A DNA stretch of 64,000 nucleotides, from positions 197,135,372 to 197,199,371 of the forward strand of contig NC_030677.2 in NCBI RefSeq assembly GCF_000004195.4, in the 5' to 3' direction. The notes under the pieces are model-generated. The model was not told where the DNA came from. It made no database searches and saw only the letters and a program-made list of their open reading frames with translations. Shown in pieces: positions 1 to 10,710 of this stretch. The position numbers and the translations under genes were made by a program. This DNA comes from Xenopus tropicalis. Its lineage: Eukaryota; Chordata; Amphibia; Anura; Pipidae. The stretch's first letter is position 1; each line of letters begins with the position of its first letter.

Positions 1-1165
1 TTTTTGAAAGGTATGTTTTATTGCTTTTTATACAAACAAAAACATAAAATAACACATTTAACATTACAGTAAATAGAATATGCTAGTCTTTCTTTTCAGG
101 TCTGTCTTTAAGGTTTGTTACAAACATCGAGGGGGAAAGTGTAACAATACAAAGTTTAAGGGTGGATCTGGCGGCAGTTACATAGTATTGGGTACATCAA
201 CCTACTGAGCTAAGTGCTCAGGATGTGGTAGAGAGAAGTGGGGAAACGCCGGGGATTTCACCATGTGAATGGGAGTAGAGTCCTTCAGTTTCCCTCCAGA
301 TCACACCAAGGACCCCAAACTTTATCGAATTTATCGGACACGCCCCTGTTCTCATATGTAAGTTTGTAAAGAGGGACAACAGCATTCACTAGATTCTTCC
401 AGGCTGTAACAGTGGGGAGGGTAGTGCCCATCCAGTGCATTGCAACTGTTTTTTTGGCATAGAACAGCAATATTCTGTAGCGTAGCCGGGAGCTATTTTG
501 GGCAATTATAGTGTCTAGGACTCCTAGCAAGCAGGTTTCAGGAGCGGTCACAGTGGGGAAGGCTAAGTTATTTGATAGATATTTGGTCACTGCTGACCAG
601 AATTTAACAATATGCTGGCATGACCAGATCATGTGAAAAAAGTTGGCAGAGCTTGCTGCACATCTCGGGCAGTGATTTGTTGGGGTACGGCCCATCTGGT
701 GCAATCTTAGTGGTGTGATATACAGGTGATGGAAGGTTTTATACTGTATAAGTCTGTCTCTGGTAGATATAAGACAGTTGTACATTGCGTCTGTTGCCTC
801 TTCCCAATCGTCTTGGGTGAGTGCTGGTATTTGGGAAGTCCACCACATTTGTGCAGAGTGGAAGGGTTTTGGACCTGTTGAAAGTAGATTTTGATATAGA
901 TTTGAGGTGAGCTTTACTGGGTTACTAGATTGTAAAGTAGCCTCCGCTGGTAAAGAAATGAGTTGGGGGGTGAGAGTGGCAAATTGGTCCCTGAACACTG
1001 ATCGCAACTGTAAATATTTGTAAAAGGGGAGAGTAGGTTGCTGTGCTTTCTCTCGGATCTGCAGGTATGTTGGGAAGGTTGAGTGTTCCATAAGATCTCC
1101 CAGGTATTTAATATTATGGCGAGGCCAATAAATGAAATTTTCTGTAATTATATTTTTACATACTA
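1..1165 (-). mobile_element. L1-type LINE, 3' end (5'-truncated)
   Basis: The left edge is T/A-rich and reads on the minus strand as the A-rich 3' tail of a LINE, followed by about 280 bp of 3' UTR and then ORF2 coding sequence. The open frame extends upstream of the first Met (at 1091) through residues reading FIYWPRHNIKYLGDL, so this is an ORF2 interior and not a gene start. The 5' break lies near 1160-1170, where LINE coding similarity stops. The tail may continue outside the window, so I cannot test for a target site duplication. Layout resembles the L1 copies at 7886 and 36914. Confidence 0.85.
285..1163 (-). pseudogene. L1 ORF2 C-terminal fragment
   Basis: This is the C-terminal part of an L1 ORF2 polyprotein (endonuclease/reverse transcriptase, which carries out target-primed reverse transcription). 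The endonuclease and catalytic RT parts are missing. Counting from the Met at 1091, the fragment has an L1-like segment LYITPLRLHQMG near residues 123-134, then a zinc-knuckle-like C-x2-C-x8-H-x4-C (C141, C144, H153, C158) followed by W-rich sequence. This is the C-terminal Cys/His motif of L1 ORF2. The frame is uninterrupted for 268 residues and open upstream, so the copy is relatively young, but it cannot encode an active enzyme. The annotated Met is internal and has no biological meaning as a start. Confidence 0.85.
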
Positions 1166-1498
1166 TAGCAGTTCACCCAGGGGAAAACAGAGCTGGTGGA
1201 TAAATGAAGGGCACTGGGTTGACAGAGAAGGGCACAAAATATATTAATCTTGAAGATTAAAGAACTATAATGTATGGTAAGGCATTTAGGCAGTATGGCG
1301 TAGCACAATGACAATGTGACGCAATGACATTGGCACAGGCTTAAATGTACATGTGTATTTGTAGTGTGAGAATAAACAAGCAGATGTACCCTCGCCATAT
1401 GGGGGCAACTGGGGACCCTGTGGGAATCAACACTGCACCTGATGCGCTCACTCAACCCCTTATCTAATAAAATGTAGATGGACGCAAGGTCTGCCACT

Positions 1499-1517
1499 TG
1501 GCCACTAGGTGGCGCTC
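1499..1517 (+). promoter_or_regulatory. CTCF-like binding motif
   Basis: The 19 bases TGGCCACTAGGTGGCGCTC match the familiar vertebrate CTCF core (TGGCCACCAGGGGGCGCTA) at 16 of 19 positions, including the CCA, AG, GG and GCGC core. A TATA box lies 36 bp downstream. Binding in frog cells is inferred from the motif only. Confidence 0.6.
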
Positions 1518-1553
1518 TTTGGTGGTTTGAGATTGTTGCAAACTGTTCCACAA

Positions 1554-1561
1554 TATAAATA
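1554..1561 (+). promoter_or_regulatory. TATA box (TATAAATA)
   Basis: A good TATA consensus 36 bp downstream of the CTCF-like motif. It would place a start site near 1585, in the segment GGGACAGAGGGAAC. No coding frame of note follows, so the transcript, if any, is probably retroelement-derived. Confidence 0.35.
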
Positions 1562-1839
1562 CAGCTGGCAGCTCTTGGGACAGAGGGAACTGGCTTCTGC
1601 TTCTCATTTTGGAGCTACTAAAAGTAGCCCCTTCTGCCATTAGTAAGGAAACAATTGTTCGGCAAGTCTGAAATACATCATTTGACTGAAAAAAAAAATT
1701 ACAATTACAAACAGAAAGAGACTTTCCTTCATGGGGACGATAAGCTTAAATACTCATATGGTTTAAGGAATACATCTAATTTATTAACTTAGTGCTGGCA
1801 TTTGTACATCCATGAAAAGGGAGTTGGGTGTTTTAATAC

Positions 1840-2630
1840 AGAGACCCAGCATTATAGTAGTAAAGAGATCCAGCCCCATAACAGTATAGAGTCCCAGTAG
1901 TAGTACAGAGAGCCAGCCCCATAATAGTACAGAGAGCCAGCCCCATAATAGTACAGAGAGCCAGCCCCATAATAGTACAGAGAGCCAGCCCCATAATAGT
2001 ACAGAGAGCCAGCTCCATCATAGTATAGAGACCCAGTCCCATAATAGTACAGAGAGCCAGCCCCACAATAGTACAGAGACCCATAGTAGTACAGAGACCC
2101 AGTCCCATAATAGTACAGAGGGCCAGCCCCATAGTAGTACAGAGACCCAGCCCCATAGTAGTAAAGAGACCCAGCCCCATAATAGTACAGAGACCCAGCA
2201 CCATAGTAGTACAGAGACCCAGCCCCATAGTAGTACAGAGACCCAGCCCCATAGTAGTACAGAGACCCAGTCGCATAACAGTACAGAGACCCAGCTCCAT
2301 AGTAGTACAGAGACCCAGCCTCATAATAGTAGAGAGACCCAGCCCCATAATAGTACAGAGACCCAGCCCCATAACAGTACAGAGACCCAGTCGCATAACA
2401 GTACAGAGACCCAGCTCCATAGTAGTACAGAGACCCAGCCCCATAATAGTAGAGAGACCCAGCCCCATAATAGTAGAGAGACCCAGCCCCATAATAGTAT
2501 AGAGACCAAGCCCCATAATAGTATAGAGATCCAGCCCTGTAGTAGTACAGAGACCCAGCCCCATAGTAGTACAGAGACCCAGCCCCATAGTAGTACAGAG
2601 ACCCAGCCCCATAATAGTACAGAGACTCTA
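1840..2630. repeat. 24-bp minisatellite, about 32 copies
   Basis: Head-to-tail copies of a 24-bp unit built around CAGAGACCCAGCCCCAT plus AGTAGTA or AATAGTA. Two sub-types alternate in blocks: CAGAGAGCC on the left and CAGAGACCC on the right. At least one unit is shortened to 18 bp. Because 24 and 18 are multiples of 3 and the unit contains no stop on the minus strand, three minus-strand frames stay open for 116-266 codons (MGLGLCTT-like and GAGSLYYY-like repeats). These are by-products of the period and not genes. Confidence 0.95.
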
Positions 2631-2657
2631 GGGCTGACACCGCTAGCAGCACTAATC

Positions 2658-3116
2658 CTAAAGGTGGCCATACACGGACCGATTTTTTACTTACAAACGA
2701 CCGATTCCCGAACGATCCGATGCTATCGTTAAGTTATCGTATAGTTGGTGGTGTACGAACGATCGTCGGCCCACTAAACGAGCCGACATTATCGTCCCCA
2801 AAATCGATCGGCCAGGTTTAAAAATTTTGCTCGTTTAACGATAAAATCTGCCAGTTGGTGTGAGTGTCAGACATTTGTCTTTCAACGATTGTTCTCTGCG
2901 CATGTCACGATTGCCAGCAGCGGAAGTCAACGACATTCGATCGTACGTAGATGTACGATCGTACGTATTTTACGATAATGATGCGACGAAATCTTTCCCG
3001 AATTATCGTTGCCCGTGGATGGCATATCGTATGGGAACTCGATCGCCATACGATCGTTTTCGATATAATCGTTCATCGCACAACGAGCGAAATCGCCTCG
3101 TGTATGGCCACCTTAA
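2658..3116. mobile_element. MITE, GGTGGCCATACA family
   Basis: Inverted termini (C)TAAAGGTGGCCATACACG at the left and CGTGTATGGCCACCTTAA at the right, with TAA/TTAA at the edges, enclose about 450 bp of CpG-rich, CGATCG/TACGAT-rich sequence. No transposase is present. Related copies lie at 30097-30455, 31770-32728 and 49204-49523, with decayed ones near 12170 and 51120. The TTAA edge fits piggyBac or Kolobok mobilisation; I cannot decide which. The 108-codon open frame inside it is incidental. Confidence 0.8.
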
Positions 3117-3212
3117 GGGTGATGTCCCATGGATTTGGGAGTGGTTAGTCGCCACGGTAGCAGAGAGATCTATCGTTGGCGACTAAATTGCTCTGTGGGA
3201 CATTAGCCTAAA
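3113..3212. mobile_element. Short MITE abutting the previous one (shared TTAA)
   Basis: TTAAGGGTGATGTCCCA on the left mirrors TGGGACATTAGCCTAAA on the right. The interior carries a second inverted pair, GGTTAGTCGCC and GGCGACTAA. The whole unit is only about 100 bp and shares its left TTAA with the right edge of the MITE ending at 3116. A related longer copy lies at 57678-57908. Confidence 0.7.
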
Positions 3213-3940
3213 GGTAACTCTACTATGGGGAAGAATCTTTAGAGCCTGCTAAGGCCATAGGGCTTATTTAGCCACCAACTTTGGCATCAGATACCAGATG
3301 TGAGGGTTTCCAGTTGTTGGATAACTAAGAGAACCTGTATGGGATGCAGTCACATTAGTAAATATCCTGGGTATAAAATAAAGGGCCTCGGCCCAAGGAA
3401 AGAGATATATATCTGAAGGTAGGGAGCGCAATTGAATTAAATGTGTAATCTGTCATTCCAAACATTAAACGGCCTCTTACTGTAATATTACATTATGGAG
3501 TTTTTTTTTCAGCCATGGAGACATTTATGAAATTTCTTATAAACATGACTCATCTGTATGAGATTATACGGCTCGGGCGAGACCCCTCGTATTGAGCGCT
3601 GAGCTGATGATATTTCCCCGCGCTTCCCAGGACCATTAAAATTTATTCTAAGAAAAGTATTGATTTAATGGAACCACATTCCATACATAAATGTCTTCCC
3701 TGACAGTTAATTTGATGCATTATATATAATATGAATGTGCTTCCCTGGGATAGCTGGAGAGCAGCGGAGGGGAATATTGAGCGTGCCGAGAATAGACTGA
3801 GATTGCTATATCCCATTGTGTCTAACAGGAATAGTAACATGAAAAACCTTATGTCTGATGGCAAATAGGGCACTAAAAGCACCTGAAACAGACAGTCCCT
3901 TCTCCTCTTATTCACCTACAGTACATGGAAAATGCCTCAC
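3213..3940. other. Low-copy sequence with possible conserved non-coding block
   Basis: I see no transposon or coding signal. The part from about 3485 to 3900 has balanced composition, several short palindromes, AT-rich homeodomain-like words and isolated CpGs (CGGCTCGGGCGAGACC, CCCCGCGCTTCC). That texture is unlike the decayed repeats around it and resembles vertebrate conserved non-coding elements. This is an impression only; no alignment was possible. Confidence 0.25.
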
Positions 3941-4560
3941 TGTATAACTCAGCCTGCAGCCTTGTGCCTTTATATGGTCACAGAACCCCTCAGTGACTGC
4001 TAATATCCTTATCATTTACAGTAGGGGGTACATTATCCCTTATAATACATAAGTGATACTCAGAGTTCCCTGTATAACTCAGCCTGCAGCCTTGTGCCTT
4101 TATATGGTCACAAAGCCCCTCAGTGACTGCTAATATCCTTATCATTTACAGTAGGGGGTACATTATCCCTTATAATACATGAGTGATACTCAGAGTTCCC
4201 TGTATAACTCAGCCTGCAGCCTTGTGCCTTTATATGGGCACAGAACCCCTCAGTGACTGCTAATATCCTTATCATTTACAGTAGGGGGTACATTACCCCT
4301 TATAATACATGAGTGATACTCAGAGTTCCTTGTATAACTCAGCATGCAGCCTTGTGCCTTTATATGGGCACAGAACCCCTCAGTGACTGCTAATATCCTT
4401 ATCATTTACAGTAGGGGGTACATTACCCCTTATAATACATGAGTGATACTCAGAGTTCCTTGTATAACTCAGCATGCAGCCTTGTGCCTTTATATGGGCA
4501 CAGAACCCCTCAGTGACTTCTAATATCCTTTGAATTTACAGCAGGGGGTACATTATCTTA
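3941..4560. repeat. 130-bp tandem repeat, about 4.8 copies
   Basis: TGTATAACTCAGC recurs at 3941, 4071, 4201, 4331 and 4461, exactly 130 bp apart. Each unit ends with a GTAGGGGGTACATTA block. Copies 4 and 5 share private variants (CATGCAG and GTTCCT), so they derive from a recent duplication of one unit. The last copy decays into a TATATATACA stretch. A diverged single copy is recognisable at about 59630-59740. Confidence 0.9.
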
Positions 4561-6139
4561 TATATATACACCTCCAAAAGTTAATTGATCTTAAATAATT
4601 GAAGAAGATATTCCTGATGTACTTGTACAGTAGCTTGCCTTTCACATAGATGGCCATGTGGTTTATATACCAGCTGTTTATCTAAGCAGGGTTTTGTGTT
4701 TGAGAGGGGAACAATGGAGGATTTGTCTGTTACATTTATCTGCCACAACCGCAATATATTCAGTCCGCACACACCCCACGCTGTGAAACCACAATACAGA
4801 AACCTGATACAAATGAAGCACGGGCCGTGTGTCCTGTCTGTTTAATAATAAATAATCTTCCCTTGGAGCTTATCATTTACACAGTGTGTTCAATGTTCCT
4901 TTATATAGGTTTTGGGATTTAGGGAATGCTGTGAGTTTAAGTTTAGCAACTGGAGGGCCCCAGATGGGTAGCCCCACAGAAAACGAATATATCATAAACA
5001 CAGTGGGATTGAATGTAATATGGCTAAAGGCATTTTGATGCTATAAGGTCTTATTTGCCATTAGGGGCCAAAGAGTTACTAATGCTTAATATTTTACAGG
5101 GGACCCTGAATAGCTCCAGGGGGGCAAAGTGAAATATTAAGCAGCAGTAACTGTAGTTTTGAGGGGCCATAAGAAGGGGACCCTTCATGTACCAAGTGCT
5201 GGGGACATGAATACAGAGGAGCATATGAAGGACCTACAGCTTCATGGCCTTGGCTGTATACACAGCAATTAATTTGCCATTCCTAATGACCCTACCAGGG
5301 TCTGCAAAATCCCTAATAGTCCTGCCCATCTGTTCCAATCCCCGCTGCCTCCTTTCCCAGGCTGTGCAGGTAGGCAGGGCCACCATTGGGGGGGACAGAA
5401 GGGATAGTTGTCCCATGCCCAGTGGGTTTTGGGTCTTCAGGGGGGCCCGGCTATGCTGCACTTGGGTTAGATGAACCCCTCTGCTGTCCGTGAGGTGCAG
5501 ACATCGGAAGGGAGGGTGGGAACTAGGGTGCCTGCATCTTTCCTCTAACAGCTTTCTGTGAGCTCATTTGTCCATGAAGTTTAAGTCCCAGTAAAGACAC
5601 CTGAAAAATGATTATATGAATCTATATAACTGCACTGGTATACTCAATATTTTTTAGAGACTTATTAGATCTGGAATGACACAGTGGGGCAAAGTGGGGA
5701 GTATGGTGCACATGGGGTTCATGATGAGTCCTAGCAAATTTTGTAGGATATTATTGTCTGTAGCACAAAATACAGGAATCACGCCTTGCTGATAAGGGTT
5801 TGTATCAGAGTAGAACATTGCAGGAAATAAGAATATGCTTTGATTCCATGGATAAGCAATTTGTTTTAAATTCTTTCATGCAATTTTTGGTTCTGAAGAA
5901 TTTTGCTTTAATGAATGTGACAATTTCCTAAAACACCAGCAAGACTGGCGGGAAAATAGTCAGGAAGCTGTAAATAGCTGTGATGTTAATAAACCTGCCC
6001 CTAAGTATGGCAGCTTCACTTTGTTGTATAGATTGCTAGCCACAAAGAGTCGCTGGTGGAGATGCAGCATCAATCCTTGGGTTGAATTAAATCCCCCTAC
6101 TGTTTGGCAAAGAGCCTGCCCGGAGCCACTGCATACAGA
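4561..6139. other. Low-copy sequence, no gene recognised
   Basis: Several frames of 60-76 codons exist on both strands but have no family signature and overlap one another. Fragments near 5370-5450 (GGGCCACCATTGGGGGGG) resemble the end of the GC-rich element at 6140. I see nothing else I can support. Confidence 0.4.
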
Positions 6140-6465
6140 CAGGGCCATCATCATGTGGGTACAGGGGCCCTGTAGCAGGTGGGGCCCCTAGAGATATAAA
6201 AGTGTGATTCCCAAAGGGCTGGACTTGCAGGGGCGCAGATGGGGTTTGGTTAGATCATGGGCAGTGTCCCAACATAACAGGACAACACTAGGGTGGTCAT
6301 GAGTGTGCAAGGCCGTTTTTTAAAACTTGGGGTCCAATTCTACTTGTTGGCAGGACCCTCCATCCTGCTGCCCAGGTGAAAAATTGGTTAATAAGTGAAG
6401 CCCCCTAGGGGGAGGGCCCTACTAACTTAGTAGTATGGGATTTCTGGTGGTGGCCCTGATAGCAT
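6140..6465. mobile_element. GC-rich inverted-repeat element (CAGGGCC ends)
   Basis: CAGGGCCATCATCATG at the left is mirrored by GGTGGTGGCCCTGAT at the right. The interior holds GGGGCCCTGTAGCAGG and GGAGGGCCCTACT, typical of a short dispersed frog repeat. Related GGCAGGGCCGCCAT sequence recurs near 39525. No coding capacity. Confidence 0.5.
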
Positions 6466-7885
6466 AGGAACCAATCAGAAGCTAGGTGGACCTAATAGGG
6501 AACTGAAGACTGCAGGGCTGTGATTGGCTAGCTGCCTCCTACTGTGTCAGGAATCGTAAGAACACACCCACCTCTTATTTGAGACAAGTACAGGGGCCAT
6601 AGCCGATCTATAGGGACCATTATTAAAGTTAATGATCATTTTTAGTCCAGAGTGAAACCAGCACCATTTATTGCTCATTATTGCCCACAAGATTAGGGTT
6701 TTTTATTTACCCTATGCGTCCCCTTTACTAAAAGAGAAACATTTGTAGAATCACTGCACACAGAGTTTCTCTCCAGTTTATAGCATGATCTGCCATTACT
6801 TATTTCCTTAGCTAACCCTGGCTCACAGGCTTCAGAAGATTCTGCTTTGACCACTAGATGGTCTTTATGTTCCACTGAGGATGATGATAAACATCTCAGT
6901 TCTGAATAAGCAGCACGACAGCTTCCACTCACACAATGGGACGAGCCAGAGAATGGAATGCGTTGTGCATGGAATGTCCCGCCCAGTAAATGCAACGCAA
7001 GTTAGGAAGGATTTTACCAGAAATTAAGAAAACGAAACCCAAACTTTCTGCTGTGTTACAGATAACAGCTCGGGGGGAGCTTTGTTTTAGGGTTTAATTT
7101 AGAAAACTTTAATCAGTAATTCTACTCTCCAGAAATATTTCAACATATAGGGAGCACTGGGGCAGCCTGAACTACTGGTTTCTTTATAAATATTGAGATT
7201 AGCAAGTACTGTAGAACTGTGAGATAAGGGTTTAGTATGCTTGCTATGTGTGGGTTCTGTTTATTGTCTCCCATCACAGTCACTAGAGTGCAGCCAATCA
7301 ACATGTAGCCCCTCGTCCGGCATCCATAAATAGAAATAAATCAATCCTTGAACTGGGCCTTTATAGTCAAGGGGATGGAGATACTGGAAGCCTTTATTTG
7401 TGGATTTGGTGTCTACAGCTTTACCAATAACATCCAGATAAAGAAACCTGGACATAGAAATGGTCAGGTATTACAATCCCTAGTGCTTAGAAAGAAGGGA
7501 AAAAAATGAAAAATAAATATTGTTATTTGTCATCATTATGAAATTATTATTATTATTGCAGCTTTACTTTGGAATGAAGTCCCTCAGCTACCTCTGCTCT
7601 AGTAGAGAGGAGAGAATACATTGCATTAGACTGCATTAGGGACCGCTTAGGTAATGTTTGCCCATCATTCTGGCTGGTAAGCACTTACTTACGTTATTCT
7701 AGGAGTCAAATTCTTTTATGAACAACTAAGTTACTCCTGCTGACAGGTAACTGTCCTGTACTGCTAACCCTTACAGTACATAGAAAAATATTTCCCAACT
7801 ACAGGGCTGCCCCCAATGGAAGTACCTTGAGCAGTAGGTGGGGGACCCAGTCTGAAGGTCGAGGAGGGGAATATCTGAAGAACTT
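6466..7885. other. Low-copy sequence
   Basis: No transposon ends, exon or RNA gene recognised. A short (ATT)n run lies at about 7541-7557. A weak CTCF-like core (CCACTAGATGG) lies at about 6851 but lacks the flanking consensus. The 100-codon minus frame at 6693-6995 shows no domain and is within chance expectation. Confidence 0.4.
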
Positions 7886-8487
7886 TTTTTTTAATTTATA
7901 TTTTATTGGTGTTAAAGTATAAACAGTGAACAGAAGCAACATAATAGTATAAAAGGTAAGAGCAAAAAGGAGGAACTTGTAGGAATGACATTTAGCAGTT
8001 GGGGATAATCATTAACAGTGTCGGTTACATTGATAAGAAAATTGCCTTTTCAAACTGAGAAATGAGATTTATACAGTATGATAATTATTAATAAGTCCAT
8101 AGTTATTCAGACCTAAGTTAAACAGGTCCCAGTTGATTAAAACTTATGTAAAAGTAATACAAACATAAATTTGGGGTTATTGAGAGCATTGATTATCATT
8201 TCTACATGGGCGGTAGGACAGGTGGGTATTGCATCCTGGATGTAGGTAGGTTGATGTTTCAGGGATTTGAGATGAGTATCCTCTGAGTTCCCATATTCCC
8301 CATATATCTAGATGATATGATACCTTCTTTTATTTGCCTCAAAGGCTCTGTTGGCATTTATTCTTGACTGACTCCTGTATAGTGGGGGTATTTGGAGTTT
8401 TCCATTTAGCTGCTATTGCCATACATGTTGCTGACTCATTTTATGTATGGTCTGTATTGTTCTGTATTGGTTTGGCCAGTAAGAAAA

Positions 8488-8799
8488 TACAGGTATAGGA
8501 CCCGTTATCCAGAATCCTCGGGACCAAGGGTATTCTGGATAAGGGGTCTTTCTGTAATTTGGATCTCCATACCTTAAGTCTACTAAATCAATAAAACATT
8601 ACTTAAACCCAATAGGATTGTTTTGCATCCAATAAGGATTAATCATAGTTGGGATCAGTTACAAGGTCCTGTTTTATTATTACAGAGAAAAAGGAAATTC
8701 TGAATTATTTGATTTAAATGGAGTCTATGAGAGATGGGCTTTCCGTAATTCAGAGCTTTCTGGATAACGGGTTTCCGGTTAAGGGATCCCATACCTGTA
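8488..8799 (+). mobile_element. MITE, TACAGGTA family (no internal array)
   Basis: Termini TACAGGTATAGGACCCG and GGGATCCCATACCTGTA enclose the conserved blocks GTTATCCAGAAT, ATTCTGGATAAGGGG, ACAGAGAAAA and AGAGCTTTCTGGATAA. It is 312 bp long and has only one copy of the internal segment that is tandemly repeated in the relatives at 22728, 34138 and 48020, so it represents the unexpanded form. All readable copies are bounded by TA. That fits a TA target duplication, but the TA could also belong to the termini. Confidence 0.85.
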
Positions 8800-9234
8800 G
8801 TAACATCCTTAAGAGCATGGCATGCCAGTATTTCGTCTATGCAAGAGTTAATCTCAGCCCAGGGTGGCTGTATTTCTGGGCAGTGCCAAAATATGTGTAA
8901 AAGGGAACCAATCATTCCACAATTTCACCAACATAGGGGAGAATGGTCTGGAAAAAGTTTATGAAGCCTATTGGGGTATAGTATATATACCAAGATTTTA
9001 TAAATATTTTCCTTTTGTCTGTCTGAAGGTTCTTTTGATCTTGATGCCTTTGGCTTTCCTACTTACATCTAAAAGCCCCACTTGGAGGTCAGTTATGGTG
9101 ATATTTGTGATGAAATTTGATGTATTTGGTGTCCTAGAAATTTTAGGAACTATGGCTGAATGACTAATACCAAATAGTTTGTAATGTGCTAACAGGGACC
9201 CTGAATAAAGGTTGGACCTGCAGGGGACTGCCAT
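8655..9234 (-). pseudogene. Broken L1 ORF2 C-terminus
   Basis: Reading the minus strand, the conserved WYIYYTP-type segment (compare RWYLVP in the copy at 37262) is in one frame and the following RLHKLFP segment is in another, so there is a frameshift near 8960. The Cys/His motif follows as C-x3-C-x7-H-x4-C (GMIGSLLHIFWHC), but its third spacer codon is a TGA at 8925-8927. Further upstream, LLDVSRKAKGIKIKRTF fits ORF2-like spacing but is not diagnostic. The coding stretch is then cut by the MITE ending at 8799. The element is dead. Confidence 0.7.
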
Positions 9235-9235
9235 C

Positions 9236-9984
9236 TGCGCTGCTGTAGGGAATACCTATACAACCTATAGCAACATAGGGTGGTGAGAGAGATGTCTCTG
9301 GCTAATTTGGGTCCTTATTGGCAAACAGTGAGTAAGTTGTGGTGCAAGCTATTTATCAAGTTCTGCAATAATACTGGATTGTGGGTAAAAAAAGTTGGTG
9401 ATGTGCTGGTGAATGTTGCACGTTTTGTGAATGAGCCCTGCGAGCCACTATTCTTCCAACACAAGTGTGGGAACAAGTTTCGAAGCGATTGCATTTTCCT
9501 ATTGCTGAAATTCAATCGTATAATTTCATTCGGCACAATTTGTCTGTGGCATATACTTCCTGCTTCCCTTTGTCTCCCTTTATCTTGTTTAAATGTTGTG
9601 CCATGATTTGCAAATCCTTTTATTATTAGTTTTGTAATTTGATTTCATGTTGGTTTTTCTTCTTACCCGACCAGATTGAGGTCATTTTTGGCACTTCAGA
9701 TTTCAAATATTGCTTGAAAAAGGTACTTTCTTACCTGACAGTTATTAGCTGAGCTTTATAGTCTCGGTTGTACTAGAGTTTTCCTGTATTTCTCTGCCAT
9801 CATCTAGAGACTTTATACATGATCTTAAAGGGGAAATAAAACCTACATCCCCCATATGTGAAGAATGTTTTATAACCCTATTTTACAGTTTACATTAAGG
9901 CATTCAATTTATTATTTCTTGGCTCACTTAGCTCAACTCAACCCAACCCAACATTTATTCCATAGCTGCAATACTCAGTAGAAC
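9236..9984. other. Low-copy sequence
   Basis: No gene recognised. At about 9825 a TTAAAGGGGAAATAAAACC word resembles one end of a T2-like MITE, but I find no matching right end. The 108-codon frame at 9280-9606 lacks any family signature. Confidence 0.35.
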
Positions 9985-10216
9985 AGTGATCCCCAACCAG
10001 TAGGTGCTTATTTTTTAATTCAAGTTCAAGGCAAGTTTTGGTTTTGGCATAAAAACCCAGTAGAAAGCCAAACAGAGCCAGTCCACATAGGGGCTATTAA
10101 ATAGGCAATTATTACTCTTATTGGCACCATCAGTAACCATTTCCATGCTTGAGTTGCTCCCCAACACTTTTTCCATTTGAATGTGGCTCACAGGTATAAA
10201 AGGCTGGGGATCCCTG
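9985..10216 (-). mobile_element. Dispersed element, GATCCCCAACC family (reverse copy)
   Basis: Starts GTGATCCCCAACCAG and ends GGCTGGGGATCCCTG, with the internal marks GAATGTGGCTCA and ACTTTTTCCATTTG typical of the family. It is shortened relative to the roughly 300-bp form. Other copies: 13798-15183, 19126-19440, 23937-24238, 26646-26940, 51475-51680 and 54193-54366. The ends are imperfect inverted repeats, so a MITE-like nature is likely. No coding capacity. Confidence 0.7.
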
Positions 10217-10699
10217 CAGTAGAACCTTGATAATGGCTAAGTATCATGATACCTTCTATGATGGACTCCTCCTTTGCTGCTCTTTAGTGCAGGCATATCG
10301 ATTTGCTGACACACATTTTATGTCTTCTCCATTTATAGATGGACTTCAGCAAAGCAGAGTATGGTCCTGTTATACTGGGATGTAGGCTATATCATTGTTT
10401 ATATGTAGAGCAGTGGTTGTTGAAACTATAAAGTCCAAACCCCACCTTGGAGGTCCAACCTGGGATCATAACAAAGTACAGATATTGGTGTATCAGTCAT
10501 TCAGCCATAGTTCCATGGATACATACTACAGCCATGGAGGCAGCATTTGCGCATAACCATCAGCACATACCCGTGACGGAAGGGAAGCCATATTTGTTTG
10601 GGTAAACTTTGTTTCTTATAAGCTCTGTTGCCATTTGGTACATACACTGAAGCAGTTTGCCATTAATGAAGTGGTGTGTATAGCCGATCACTATTATTG
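10217..10699. other. Low-copy sequence
   Basis: No repeat boundary, exon or RNA gene recognised in this stretch, which leads into the hammerhead-like motif. Confidence 0.35.
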
Positions 10700-10710
10700 T
10701 ATATATGATT

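Larger units (their letters stand above)
1166..1700 (+). mobile_element. Candidate LTR or retroelement promoter unit
   Basis: This low-copy stretch between the L1 and the 24-bp minisatellite contains, in order, an AATAAA-like motif, a CTCF-like motif (1499-1517) and TATAAATA (1554-1561), followed by a G/C-richer possible leader. That order looks like an LTR U3/R promoter. I could not fix TG/CA termini or a target duplication, so the LTR call is an inference from architecture. A chance arrangement or an ancient non-LTR element is possible. Confidence 0.3.
7886..9235 (-). mobile_element. Decayed L1-type LINE 3' end, split by a MITE
   Basis: A T-run at about 7886 followed by AATTTATATTTTATTGG is the minus-strand image of a LINE poly(A) tail, as in the copy at 36911. 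ORF2-like C-terminal coding sequence follows on the minus strand but is frameshifted and interrupted. A complete TACAGGTA-family MITE (8488-8799) sits inside it, so the L1 is older than that insertion. Confidence 0.75.

Noticed and set aside
1833..2671. Three overlapping repeat-protein frames (116-266 codons) on the minus strand
   Set aside because: They are translations of the 24-bp minisatellite, whose unit is a multiple of 3 and lacks stops.
2860..3186. 108-codon plus-strand frame
   Set aside because: It runs across the interior and right end of the MITE at 2658-3116 and into the next MITE.
5234..5474. 75- and 76-codon frames on opposite strands
   Set aside because: They overlap each other, contain part of a GC-rich dispersed repeat, and show no family signature.
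6848..6868. CTCF-like core CCACTAGATGG
   Set aside because: Only the central 11 bases fit; flanks disagree with the consensus.
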